The position numbers and the translations under genes are program-made. Of a DNA stretch of 64,000 nt, positions 7,425-16,187 are shown piece by piece. Position 1 is the first letter of the stretch. Each line of letters opens with the position of its first letter. The notes below the pieces were generated by a model, which made no database searches, was not told the origin of the DNA, and saw only the letters and a program-made list of their open reading frames with translations. The DNA comes from Acidobacteriota bacterium. GTDB taxonomy: Bacteria > Acidobacteriota > Terriglobia > Acidiferrales > UBA7541. The DNA lies in the NCBI GenBank assembly GCA_013289585.1, contig JABCZR010000006.1, positions 124,001-188,000 on the forward strand. The letters are read 5' to 3'.

Positions 7425-9383
7425 GTGTGCGGAATATGCGGCGTCGCGTTTGCCTCGCGCAACGCCGAAGCAGAAACGCGCGTGCGCGCGATGACCGCGG
7501 CGATGCGGCATCGCGGGCCCGATGAAGATGGGTTCCTAATCGGGGACACGCGGGCGCCAGGGCTGGCCCTGGGGATGCGGCGGCTGAGCATCATTGACAT
7601 CGCCGGGGGGCAGCAGCCGGTTTGGAATGAGACGCGTGACGTTGCGGTCATTTTCAACGGCGAACTCTACAATTATCGAGAATTGCGCGAGCGGCTGGCG
7701 CTGTGCGGGCACCGGTTTGCGACGCAATCCGACACTGAAATCCTGGTTCACGCGTGGGAAGAGTGGGGCGAAGATGCGCTGAATGAATTGCAGGGCATGT
7801 TTGCGTTCGCGCTGCTCGATCTACGAGGGCGCTATGCCACTGCGCCGATTCTATTTCTTGCGCGCGATCCGCTGGGGATCAAACCGCTCTACTACACGCA
7901 AACACCGGACGGATTTGCATTTGCTTCCGAGGTTCGCGCGCTGCTTGCGTCGGGCGCGGTGCCCAAACAGCTCTCTCAGGATGCGCTTACTTCTTATTTG
8001 CTCTTTGGCAGCGTGAGCGAGCCGGTGACGCTGCTGGAGGGCGTGTTTTCGCTGCCACCCGGACATCGAATGCTGCTGCATGTGCCGGAGCGCAGGCGTA
8101 CGCCGCGGGCACGGCCATGGTGGGACCGGGCACAGAGTCCCGCGGCTCGCGACACTCGCAAACCTCGTGATCTCAGTTCCGCGGCGCGACAGCTTCGAAC
8201 GCTGCTCGAGGCCGCGGTGCGGAAGCATCTCATCGCGGACGTACCGGTGGGACTGTTTCTTTCAAGCGGGCTGGATTCCGGGGCGATCGCGGCGCTTGCC
8301 GCGCAGAACAAGGCGGGAATTCAGAGTTTTACGCTTACGTTTCCCGGCACGCCGTTCGACGAAGCGGAGCTTGCGCGGACGGTCGCGAATCACTACAAGA
8401 CGAAACATACAGAAGTGCCTTTGACGGGCGATGCGATTCTGTCACGCATCGATGAGGCGGTGGCCGGCCTCGACCAGCCGACGATGGATGGGATAAACAG
8501 TTATTTTGTTTCCTGGGCGGCGAAAGAAGTCGGGCTGAAAGTTGCACTCTCGGGACTTGGCGGCGACGAACTTTTCGCGGGTTATCAGACTTTTGCAGAT
8601 ACGCCACGGCTTTCGAGATTGATTCGGTCCGCTTGGTTTGTACCGGGAGTGGTGCGGCGTCTGACGGCGCCGATGGTAGCCAGTTTGATCTGGCGACAAA
8701 AAACGCCGGACGCATCGAGAAAAGCCGCGTCAGCGTGGGCGCATCCGGACGCGCTGCCGCATCCTTATTTTTTTACGCGGGCGCTCTTCCCGCCGGGACA
8801 ACTGGAACGAATCATCGAGCCACGATTTCGACCAAGCACGATCAGCGCGGATGGCGTGACGCTGGAGCCCACGTGGCTTGGCTGGCTGGAACGGACTGCG
8901 GATGAGGCACGCAAGCTGGAGCCGGTTGCGGGAGTTTCCTGGCTGGAAATGCGGACGTATATGGCCAGCACGTTGCTGCGCGACACCGATTCCGTGAGCA
9001 TGGCGCAATCGCTGGAAGTTCGCGTGCCTTTGCTGGATACGTTGGTAGTTGAGTTTGCCGAATCGCTGCCGGACGCGGCGCGGTGGCGGCCAGGAACGCA
9101 GAAGGCGCTGCTGGTGGAAGCGCTTGGAGATCTACTGCCACGGGAAATTCTGGCGCAGCGCAAGCGGACGTTCACTCTGCCATGGGAAGAATGGCTTCGA
9201 GGGCCGCTACGCGCACGAGTCGAGGCAAGCTTCGCCAGCCCCGCGGCGGCGCTTGCTCCCTTGCTACGCCCGGGCGGATTGCATTCCGTATGGAGCGACT
9301 TTCTCGCCGGAAAAACTAGCTGGTCGCGGCCGTGGTCACTTTATGTGTTGAACGAATGGTGCCGTCGACACCTCGCCGCATAA
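7425..9383 (+). CDS. Asparagine-synthase-type glutamine amidotransferase (glycan amidation?)
   Basis: The product is 652 aa. After the GTG start comes Cys2 (MCGICGV), the N-terminal nucleophile of class II glutaminases, with the glutamine-site FNGELYNYRELR. The synthetase half has the ATP-binding loop FLSSGLDSG near 280 and LSGLGGDELFAGY. All catalytic parts look intact. Housekeeping AsnB makes asparagine, but paralogues in polysaccharide loci (for example WbpS of Pseudomonas O-antigen and the exosortase-associated amidotransferases) convert sugar carboxylates to amides. The setting among glycosyltransferases, with uronic-acid genes 18 kb downstream, favours a glycan role. Genuine asparagine synthesis cannot be excluded. 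Confidence 0.85.
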   Translation: MCGICGVAFASRNAEAETRVRAMTAAMRHRGPDEDGFLIGDTRAPGLALGMRRLSIIDIAGGQQPVWNETRDVAVIFNGELYNYRELRERLALCGHRFATQSDTEILVHAWEEWGEDALNELQGMFAFALLDLRGRYATAPILFLARDPLGIKPLYYTQTPDGFAFASEVRALLASGAVPKQLSQDALTSYLLFGSVSEPVTLLEGVFSLPPGHRMLLHVPERRRTPRARPWWDRAQSPAARDTRKPRDLSSAARQLRTLLEAAVRKHLIADVPVGLFLSSGLDSGAIAALAAQNKAGIQSFTLTFPGTPFDEAELARTVANHYKTKHTEVPLTGDAILSRIDEAVAGLDQPTMDGINSYFVSWAAKEVGLKVALSGLGGDELFAGYQTFADTPRLSRLIRSAWFVPGVVRRLTAPMVASLIWRQKTPDASRKAASAWAHPDALPHPYFFTRALFPPGQLERIIEPRFRPSTISADGVTLEPTWLGWLERTADEARKLEPVAGVSWLEMRTYMASTLLRDTDSVSMAQSLEVRVPLLDTLVVEFAESLPDAARWRPGTQKALLVEALGDLLPREILAQRKRTFTLPWEEWLRGPLRARVEASFASPAAALAPLLRPGGLHSVWSDFLAGKTSWSRPWSLYVLNEWCRRHLAA

Positions 9384-9417
9384 TGCGTTCGGCTGGGGTA
9401 CACTGACAAATCACGCA

Positions 9418-11166
9418 ATGAATATTCTTGGGATTAATGCGTACCACGGAAACGCTTCGGCGGCGATTGTCTGCGATGGACGGCTGATCGCGGCAGTTGA
9501 AGAGGAACGATTCAATCGCGTGAAGTATGCGGCTGGTTTTCCGGCGCAGGCGATCCGCTACTGCCTTAAAGAGGCGGGATTGACGCTTGCGGATATCGAT
9601 CACGTGGCGGTGCCGCGAAATCCGTACGCGCGGCTGGCGACTAAACTTTTTTACGCGATGCGAATGCCGTCGTTTGCGCGCGAACGGGCGAAAGTGCTTG
9701 CGAAATTCACAGGGATACCCGACGCGCTCGCAGCGGCTTTTGACAGCGATCCTAAAAAACTAGGCGCGAAATTCCACCGCGTAGAACATCATCAGGCGCA
9801 TCTGGCGAGCAGTTTTTTTGTTTCACCGTTCGAACGGGCGGCGCTGCTTTCCGCGGACGGGCTGGGAGATTTCGCCAGCACGATGTGGGGCACGGGCAGC
9901 GGGAACCGCATGCATATCGACGGGGCCATCGCTTTTCCGCACTCACTCGGGCTTTTCTACAGCGGCGTCACACAGTATCTGGGGTTTCCGAAATTCGGCG
10001 ACGAATACAAAGTAATGGGGCTGGCGGCATACGGCCAGCCGGAACAGATGGATGCCTTTCGGGATATTGTGCGTTTCGACGGGCGTTCGAATGGGAATGG
10101 TTTCCGGCTGTGTCTCGACTACTTCACACACCATCGGACAGGGCCGGAGATGAGCTGGGCGGAAGCGGACAAGACACCGACGCTCGGCAAAATGTTTTCG
10201 GAGGAAATGCCAAAACGGCTGGGGCCGACTCGTGGTCCAGATGAACCGCTTGAACGGCGTCATCGAAATCTGGCGGCATCGTTGCAGGCGCGGCTTGAGG
10301 AAGTTTATCTGGGAATGTTGAAAAAGCTGGCCGAGCGGACCGGGTTGAAGGCGATTTGCCTTTCGGGTGGCGTAGCTTTTAATTGCGTAGCGAATGGAAA
10401 AATATTCGAGGTCACGCCGTTTGAGCAGGTTTACGTGCATCCAGCCGCGGGGGACGCGGGGCTGGCGGTGGGCGCGGCGTATTACCTGTGGCACCAGAAA
10501 CTTGGGAAGCCGCGTTCGTTTGTGATGGAGCACGCTTATTGGGGGCCCGGCTACACGCGCGCAGAGATTCGGCGTGCGATCGATTCGAACGGGATTGCAC
10601 AGAAGGGCTTTCGCGTCAGCGAATTGGCAGAAGAAGAATTGGTGCGCGATACAGCAGCGATTATTGCGGATGGAAAAATTCTTGGGTGGTTTCAGGGCCG
10701 CGCCGAATGGGGCCCGCGGGCGCTCGGTAACCGCAGCATTGTGGCAGATCCGCGGCGTCCGGAGATGAAGGAGATCCTGAATCGCCGGATCAAGCACCGA
10801 GAAATCTTCCGGCCGTTTGCACCATCGATTCTTTCGGAAGCCACCGGCGAGTATTTCGAGAAGTCGCATCCTTCGCCGTTCATGACGCTGGCGTATTCCG
10901 TGCGCGCGGACAAGCGCGGGGCGATTCCCGCGCCCACGCACGTGGACGGGACCGGCCGTCTGCAAACTGTGACGCGCGAAGCGAACCCGCGCTATCACGC
11001 GTTGATCTCAGCGTTCCGCGACCTTACCGGCGTTCCCGTGGTTCTGAACACGTCGTTCAACGACAACGAGCCGATCGTCTGCCGTCCGGAAGAAGCGATC
11101 GATTGCTTCCTGCGTACCCAGATGGACGCGCTGGTCCTTGGTGATTTCTTGATCACAAAGTCGTGA
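9418..11166 (+). CDS. Carbamoyltransferase of the NodU/CmcH/TobZ family
   Basis: The product is 582 aa. The N-terminal Kae1-like ASKHA half starts MNILGINAYHGNASAAI and has the metal-binding HHQAH motif near residues 123-127. It continues with LSGGVAFNCVANG, a nucleotide-binding stretch. The C-terminal half has GRAEWGPRALGNRSIVADP and VLNTSFNDNEPIVC, characteristic of the family. These enzymes use carbamoyl phosphate and ATP, through carbamoyl-adenylate, to carbamoylate a hydroxyl on a sugar or other small molecule. It lies 34 nt after the amidotransferase gene and 25 nt before the next transferase, so it is probably one operon decorating the same glycan. The substrate is inferred from context only. 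Confidence 0.88.
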   Translation: MNILGINAYHGNASAAIVCDGRLIAAVEEERFNRVKYAAGFPAQAIRYCLKEAGLTLADIDHVAVPRNPYARLATKLFYAMRMPSFARERAKVLAKFTGIPDALAAAFDSDPKKLGAKFHRVEHHQAHLASSFFVSPFERAALLSADGLGDFASTMWGTGSGNRMHIDGAIAFPHSLGLFYSGVTQYLGFPKFGDEYKVMGLAAYGQPEQMDAFRDIVRFDGRSNGNGFRLCLDYFTHHRTGPEMSWAEADKTPTLGKMFSEEMPKRLGPTRGPDEPLERRHRNLAASLQARLEEVYLGMLKKLAERTGLKAICLSGGVAFNCVANGKIFEVTPFEQVYVHPAAGDAGLAVGAAYYLWHQKLGKPRSFVMEHAYWGPGYTRAEIRRAIDSNGIAQKGFRVSELAEEELVRDTAAIIADGKILGWFQGRAEWGPRALGNRSIVADPRRPEMKEILNRRIKHREIFRPFAPSILSEATGEYFEKSHPSPFMTLAYSVRADKRGAIPAPTHVDGTGRLQTVTREANPRYHALISAFRDLTGVPVVLNTSFNDNEPIVCRPEEAIDCFLRTQMDALVLGDFLITKS

Positions 11167-11191
11167 ACCGCATGACGCGCATTCCCAAGAC

Positions 11192-12400
11192 ATGAAGATC
11201 CTGCTGCTCAACCTCTACTATTCGCCGGACACGTCGGCGACGGCGAAGATGGCGCGCACTGTGGTGGAGGCACTTTCGACCAAACATGAAGTGACAGTGC
11301 TGTGCGGACGGCCATCCTACGACCCAACGGAGCGGCGCGCCTGGCGGTTGTTTCGAAGCGAGATGGACGGTCGAGCGCGCGTCATTCGAACGGGCTCGAC
11401 GGATTTTCCGCGGATAGAGATGAAAAAGCGCATGGTAAATTATTTAAGCTACACGATGCTGGCGATTCCGCGCGCGTTGTTTGTGGAGTGCGACGTGGTG
11501 CTGGCGATGACCGATCCGCCGTTCGAAGGAATTACCGGGGCGATCGTCGCGATGTTGAAGGGAAAGCCGTACGTTTATAACATTCGCGATATGTATCCGG
11601 ACATGGCTGTAGGCGGATCCATCGTCAAGCCCGGGATGCTCGCGCGCGTCTGGGAAAGACAGCATCGCTGGGCGCTGCGCCGCGCGACTCGAGTGATTGT
11701 TCTTGGCGACGATATGCGTGCGCGAATTGTTGACAAGGCAGTGGAGCCCTCGCGGGTGGTGATAGTGCGCGACGGTGCGGAAGTGGTGCGGAGCGATATA
11801 TCAGTCGCCGCTGCTGATGCGGAAGTTGTGCGCGCCATTCGCGGGGATTTTTCGTTTGTGCTGTTGCACGCGGGAAACCTGGGGTTTTACGGCGCGTGGG
11901 ACACGCTGATCAGCGCGGCGCGGACACTTGCGAGCGAGGGAGTCGGCCTGGTGTTCGTCGGCGACGGAGCGCAGCGCGCGCAGATCGAGGCAAGTGCCAC
12001 GGGGGCGGAAAACATCCGGTTTCTGGAGTTTTTTCCAGCCAGCAAGATTCCATCGGTACTGGCGGCGGCGGACGCACACGTTATCACGGTAAAACGGGGT
12101 CTCGAAGGCGTGGTGGTGCCCAGCAAAATGTACGGAATACTGGCGGCGGGGAAACCGATCGTGGCGGTTGCAGTGGAAGAGACGGATGCGGTGTCGATTG
12201 GGGTGCGGCGCGGGTTCGCAGTTAACGCCGATCCGGACAAACCAGAGGAATTGGTTTCCGTCGTTCGTGCTCTGGCCAGTGATTCAACAAAGACAAAGAG
12301 GATGGGCGAGGCGGCGCGAGCGGCTGCGCCTGACTATGATAGAGTCAAAGAATTACAAAAATTTGTTGAAGTTTTCGATAGCCTCGCGGCAGCGAAATAA
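11192..12400 (+). CDS. GT4-family glycosyltransferase, WbuB-like
   Basis: The product is 402 aa. MKILLLNLYYSPDTSATA at the N-terminus and YNIRDMYPDMAVGGS in the first half match the WbuB-like subgroup of GT4, which transfers amino-deoxy sugars such as L-FucNAc in O-antigen loci. The donor half includes LLHAGNLGFYGAWDTLI and VVVPSKMYGILAAGKPIVA; the conserved PSK replaces a classical E-x7-E first Glu, as is usual in this subgroup. A weakly hydrophobic patch near 85-100 may help membrane association. It follows the carbamoyltransferase by 25 nt and precedes the epimerase by 20 nt. The exact sugar is not predictable. Confidence 0.84.
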   Translation: MKILLLNLYYSPDTSATAKMARTVVEALSTKHEVTVLCGRPSYDPTERRAWRLFRSEMDGRARVIRTGSTDFPRIEMKKRMVNYLSYTMLAIPRALFVECDVVLAMTDPPFEGITGAIVAMLKGKPYVYNIRDMYPDMAVGGSIVKPGMLARVWERQHRWALRRATRVIVLGDDMRARIVDKAVEPSRVVIVRDGAEVVRSDISVAAADAEVVRAIRGDFSFVLLHAGNLGFYGAWDTLISAARTLASEGVGLVFVGDGAQRAQIEASATGAENIRFLEFFPASKIPSVLAAADAHVITVKRGLEGVVVPSKMYGILAAGKPIVAVAVEETDAVSIGVRRGFAVNADPDKPEELVSVVRALASDSTKTKRMGEAARAAAPDYDRVKELQKFVEVFDSLAAAK

Positions 12401-12420
12401 CTTCGAGAGGAAGAGCGCGC

Positions 12421-13455
12421 GTGACGCAAGCGGAAACGTTCTGGACGGGAAAAACGGTTTTTGTGACGGGAGGAGCTTCGTTCATCGGCTCGACACTTAC
12501 CGATCATCTGCTGGCGCGCGGCGCCGCGAGGGTGCGGATCGTCGACGATCTGAGCAGCGGCCACCTGGACAACATTCGCGGGCATCTGGGCACCGGCAAG
12601 GTTGATTTTTTGCAGGCGGATCTGCGCGAGCCAGGAGTGACGCGTGCTGCGATGCACGGCGTGGACACCGTATTTCATTTAGCGGCGGATCACGGTGGAC
12701 GCGGGTACGTCGATCTACACCAAGCCGGACCGGCCTCCAACTTTTTCCTGGACGGACTGGTTTTTGCAGAAGCGCTGAAAGCCAAAGTGAACAAAGTGGT
12801 ATTTGCTTCCTCCGGGTGCGTGTATCCGAATTTCATGCAATCGGATACGACAAAAGAACTTTATCTGACGGAAGACCTCACGAAGGGACCGAACGACGCG
12901 GACAACACCTACGGGTGGGCGAAATTGATGGGCGAATTCACACTGCAGGCTTATGCGAAGGAACACGGCATGGGCGCGGCTTCGTGCCGGTATTTCACGG
13001 TCTATGGCCCGCGCGGTGTGGAAAACCATGCGGTGATTGCGATGATCGCGCGTGCGTTTTTACAGCTGAACCCGTTTGAAGTCTGGGGCGACGGCACGCA
13101 GATTCGCAATTGGACTTACATTGACGATATTGTGGAAGGCACGATCCTGGCGGGAGAGAAAATCAACGACGGGACGGCCATCAACCTGGGGACGATGGAG
13201 CGAATTCAGGTAATCGATTGCGCGAAGATGGTTTGTGAGTTCACCGGGCACAAGGCGGAAATCAAGCTATTGAAGAACATGCCTACCGGTCCGCTGAATC
13301 GCGTAGCGGATAATGCGCTGGCGAAGAAACTCCTTGGGTGGGAGCCGAAAGTTAAGTTCCGCGAAGGCCTGAAACGAACGATTGATTGGTACTACGCCAC
13401 GCGGGATAAAGCGGAAGTAAAGCGAATCTTTACGCGAATGCTGACGGAGCGTTGA
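12421..13455 (+). CDS. NAD-dependent SDR epimerase/dehydratase
   Basis: The product is 344 aa, an extended short-chain dehydrogenase. The NAD-binding glycine motif TGGASFIGS lies near residues 17-25. The SxnYxxxK catalytic set shows SSGCVYPN and YGWAKLMGEF. The C-terminal substrate domain has GDGTQIRNWTYIDDIVEG. It resembles GDP-mannose 3,5-epimerase-like and 4,6-dehydratase-like SDRs; which reaction it does cannot be told from sequence alone. The start is GTG at 12421 with GAGAGGAAGAG upstream. It is the last gene of the tightly spaced 4234-13455 run; a 267-nt gap follows. Confidence 0.82.
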   Translation: MTQAETFWTGKTVFVTGGASFIGSTLTDHLLARGAARVRIVDDLSSGHLDNIRGHLGTGKVDFLQADLREPGVTRAAMHGVDTVFHLAADHGGRGYVDLHQAGPASNFFLDGLVFAEALKAKVNKVVFASSGCVYPNFMQSDTTKELYLTEDLTKGPNDADNTYGWAKLMGEFTLQAYAKEHGMGAASCRYFTVYGPRGVENHAVIAMIARAFLQLNPFEVWGDGTQIRNWTYIDDIVEGTILAGEKINDGTAINLGTMERIQVIDCAKMVCEFTGHKAEIKLLKNMPTGPLNRVADNALAKKLLGWEPKVKFREGLKRTIDWYYATRDKAEVKRIFTRMLTER

Positions 13456-13529
13456 GCCAGGATAAACTGCCTTGAAAGTCCTAAGCCTCGAGAAGTCAAT
13501 CCACTGTATTCAAATAATGTGGGCACTCG

Positions 13530-13542
13530 CAGGATTATCCTG
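13530..13542. promoter_or_regulatory. Short inverted repeat in the gap before the WecA-like gene
   Basis: CAGGAT-T-ATCCTG is a perfect 6+6 inverted repeat with a one-base centre, 74 nt after the epimerase stop and 181 nt before the WecA-like gene. A one-base loop cannot form a normal terminator, so an operator half-site pair is more likely than a terminator. Chance is possible at this length. Confidence 0.25.
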
Positions 13543-13722
13543 ATTGTTTCGCAACAAAAACCGCAGTATGGTGTTAAGGCTGCGTGGGGCAGCCAGTTGG
13601 CCGTTCATAGGTCAACCATCCAGCTGTAACTTGGGAGCCGGACCCCAAACCCGGCAAGAGTTGCGTGAGGCAGCGGCCAAACCGCCTGGGCCGAGAACGT
13701 CTCGCACACCAATCGAGGATGC

Positions 13723-14775
13723 ATGGCCGCAGGCCTGCTGGCATTTTTCATTGCGCTATTCGCGTCGCTGATGCTGGTAGTTCCAGTGCGCGCGCTGGCG
13801 TTGCGTGTTGGGATGGTCGACCTGCCCGGACCGCGGAAGGTGCACCTGCAGCCGATTCCGATGCTGGGCGGCCTGGCGATTTATGCGGCGGTGGTGATCG
13901 CCGTTCTCTTCGCATTTAATGGGCCCACGAGAGCTCAAATCGTGGGCATTCTGATCGGCGCGACGCTGGTGGCGGGCGTCGGGATTCTTGACGACCGCGG
14001 GCTGCTTCACCATCAGGTAAAACTGTTCATGGCTATGCCGCTAGCCGCGGTGATTTTGATGGTGAGCGGAATCCGCGCGCAAGTGTTTAGCGCGCTTATA
14101 GGCGGACGGAGCGGCGACTACCTGGATGTAGGGCTTACCGTTGTTTGGGTCGTCGGCATCACGGCTTCTTTCAGCATTTTGGATCATATGGATGGATTGT
14201 GCGCGGGCATCGCGGCAATGGCTTCGGTGTTTTTCGCTCTGCTGGCGTACTTACATGGGCAGATGCTGGTGACCGTGCTGGCTGCGGCAGTGCTTGGAGC
14301 TGCGACCGGTTTCCTGCGCTGGAATTTCAAGCCGGCAAAAATCTTCATGGGCGATGGCGGGGCGATGTTTCTCGGTTTCCTGATGGCTACGCTGGGGCTG
14401 AAACTAAGGCTGGACAATAGCAGTCATCTCTCTTCCTGGCTCGCACCCATTCTGATTCTGGGCGTCACGATTTTCGATACTACGCTGGTGACGATTTCAC
14501 GTTCGCGCCGGGGGCTGCTGCCTTTCGCGACTCCGGGGAAAGATCACGCGGCGCATCGCCTCTCCAATCTTGGACTCGGCCATCGCGGCGCGGTTCTAAC
14601 GCTTTATTTCCTCGGCGCCATTGGCGGCGGCACGGCCGTCCTGGTCAGTTATCTTTCAACGGCGGGAGCGTTTCTGGTTGGCGCCATAACTCTGGCGATC
14701 ATATTCAGCGGGGTCATGTTCCTTGAGCGCGCGCCGTACGAACGCCAGGCCAGCAAACCTTCGGCGACCTCCTAA
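13723..14775 (+). CDS. WecA/MraY-type polyprenyl-phosphate sugar-1-phosphate transferase
   Basis: The product is 350 aa with about 10-11 predicted membrane helices along its length. Family motifs in order: GPRKVHLQPIPMLGG near 38-50 (donor-side loop), LDDRGLLHH near 87, LDHMDGLCAG near 153-162 (Mg-binding Asp), FMGDGGAMFLGF near 206-217, and KDHAAHRLSN, which stands for the HxHHR region. These enzymes move HexNAc-1-P from the UDP sugar to undecaprenyl phosphate and so start glycan assembly at the inner membrane. It follows the glycosyltransferase cluster after a 267-nt gap, so it may have its own promoter. A role in starting the cluster's polymer is the natural reading; WecA-like work for LPS or teichoic-type glycans is the alternative. 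Confidence 0.87.
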   Translation: MAAGLLAFFIALFASLMLVVPVRALALRVGMVDLPGPRKVHLQPIPMLGGLAIYAAVVIAVLFAFNGPTRAQIVGILIGATLVAGVGILDDRGLLHHQVKLFMAMPLAAVILMVSGIRAQVFSALIGGRSGDYLDVGLTVVWVVGITASFSILDHMDGLCAGIAAMASVFFALLAYLHGQMLVTVLAAAVLGAATGFLRWNFKPAKIFMGDGGAMFLGFLMATLGLKLRLDNSSHLSSWLAPILILGVTIFDTTLVTISRSRRGLLPFATPGKDHAAHRLSNLGLGHRGAVLTLYFLGAIGGGTAVLVSYLSTAGAFLVGAITLAIIFSGVMFLERAPYERQASKPSATS

Positions 14776-14828
14776 GCCAATCAATCTGGCGGACCTTTCG
14801 TGAACTACTGAGCTGGCAGCGCAAGAGT

Positions 14829-14856
14829 TTGCCCTAGCTGTTGGATTCGCTATACT
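14829..14856 (+). promoter_or_regulatory. Candidate promoter for the flavoprotein gene
   Basis: TTGCCC (14829-14834) is followed after 16 bp by TATACT (14851-14856), a good -10. A start near 14863 would allow the TTG at 14882 or any later start of the downstream gene. Confidence 0.4.
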
Positions 14857-14881
14857 TACCGGGCACCCTCTCACCCATTTT

Positions 14882-16165
14882 TTGGGCAGGTCCTCACGGG
14901 TTGGGCGGGAAGTAGCCAAAATCTTGCGTGTGGCGTCCCTGGTAGAACGAATTTGCAGTGGACGGACGCCGTTGAGGCACACAGAAGCCTTGGGGAACAT
15001 TGAGAGACAGCCGCGGCCAAGCAGCCGGGTTGACCGGGAAGTTATCGTCGTCGGAGGCTCAGCAGCAGGATTGTTCACCGCTGCGAGCGTGGCCCGTGGC
15101 GGTCGCCGTGTCCGCGTACTGGAATCCAAACCGCAATTCGAACCCGCGCCGCGCACACTGATCGTCACCGATCAATTCCGAAGCCAGATGGGCGCCTCGG
15201 CCCGCGAAAGTATCGTCAACGAAATTCGCCGCTTCGAATTGTTTACGGATGGGCGCTCGGCGCAGGTGGCGCTAACAAAGCCCGACCTCATTATTGAGCG
15301 ATCACGGCTGATTCCCGCGCTGGCCCGCGAAGCGCAACAAGCGGGCGCCAACCTTTCGTTTGACACGCGCTTTTTGGGCATTGGCCCGAATGCGCGCGGA
15401 TTGCGACTGGAAGTGGAAACCGGAGGCCAGCGCGAGGAATTGCACGCGGACAGCGTTGTTGGAGCAGACGGCGCGGCGAGCCGCGTAGCGCGTGCTTCCG
15501 GCTGGCCGCCCATCGAGACTGTGCCGCTGGTCCAAGCGATCGTAAGGCTGCCGAAAGATTGCCCGCCAGATACTACGCGCGTGTGGTTCGTGCCGGACGA
15601 CACGCCCTATTTTTACTGGTTGATTCCAGAATCGGCGGAGCGCGGAGCCGTCGGCGTGATTGGCGAAAATGGCGGCGATACCAAGCGATGTTTCGAACGA
15701 TTTCTGGAAAAGAAGCATATGGAGCCGCTGGAGTGGCAAGGCGCGCGGATACCCGTCTACCGGGGCTGGGTGCCGGTGCGGCGGCAAATCGGGAATGGCG
15801 AAGTCTACCTGGTAGGTGACGCGGCGGCGCAAGTGAAAGTATCCACGGTGGGAGGAATCGTAACCGGATTTCGAGGCGCGCTGGGAGTGGCGCAAGCGCT
15901 CCTGCAAAATGGCAAAAGCCAGGAGCTGGGCGCGTTACGACGCGAGCTCGGCACACACTGGCTGATTCGCCGCGCGCTGCACCGGTTTCAACAGAAGGAT
16001 TATTCGGAGCTGGTTGATTTGCTGGATGCTTCGACGCGCCAATCGCTCGGCGAGATCAATCGCGATGAATCCACGCGGCTGCTCTGGAGCGTGGTCCGCC
16101 GGCAGCCGCGCCTCGTACTGCTTGGACTACGCGGGCTGCTGATGGGGAAAACAGAAAAGAACTAA
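14882..16165 (+). CDS. FAD-dependent oxidoreductase, geranylgeranyl-reductase-like
   Basis: Up to 427 aa. The FAD-binding Rossmann motif VVGGSAAGL begins only near residue 56, so the real start is probably later than the TTG at 14882. GTG 14930 and TTG 14990 are in frame; none has a strong ribosome site. Family marks are VVGADGAASRVAR, the aromatic YFYWLIPES and GDAAAQVKVSTVGGIVTG, which fit the geranylgeranyl-reductase group that saturates double bonds of polyprenyl chains using a reduced flavin. The C-terminal 70 residues are helical and basic. It sits 107 nt after the polyprenyl-phosphate transferase, suggesting it works on the lipid carrier (inference). Another flavin monooxygenase-type activity cannot be excluded. 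Confidence 0.75.
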   Translation: MGRSSRVGREVAKILRVASLVERICSGRTPLRHTEALGNIERQPRPSSRVDREVIVVGGSAAGLFTAASVARGGRRVRVLESKPQFEPAPRTLIVTDQFRSQMGASARESIVNEIRRFELFTDGRSAQVALTKPDLIIERSRLIPALAREAQQAGANLSFDTRFLGIGPNARGLRLEVETGGQREELHADSVVGADGAASRVARASGWPPIETVPLVQAIVRLPKDCPPDTTRVWFVPDDTPYFYWLIPESAERGAVGVIGENGGDTKRCFERFLEKKHMEPLEWQGARIPVYRGWVPVRRQIGNGEVYLVGDAAAQVKVSTVGGIVTGFRGALGVAQALLQNGKSQELGALRRELGTHWLIRRALHRFQQKDYSELVDLLDASTRQSLGEINRDESTRLLWSVVRRQPRLVLLGLRGLLMGKTEKN

Positions 16166-16187
16166 ACGCCGTTCCCTTCTCGCTGGC

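Noticed and set aside
13456-13722. c-di-GMP or other riboswitch before the WecA-like gene
   Set aside because: No match to known aptamer core sequences could be recognised in the 267-nt gap.
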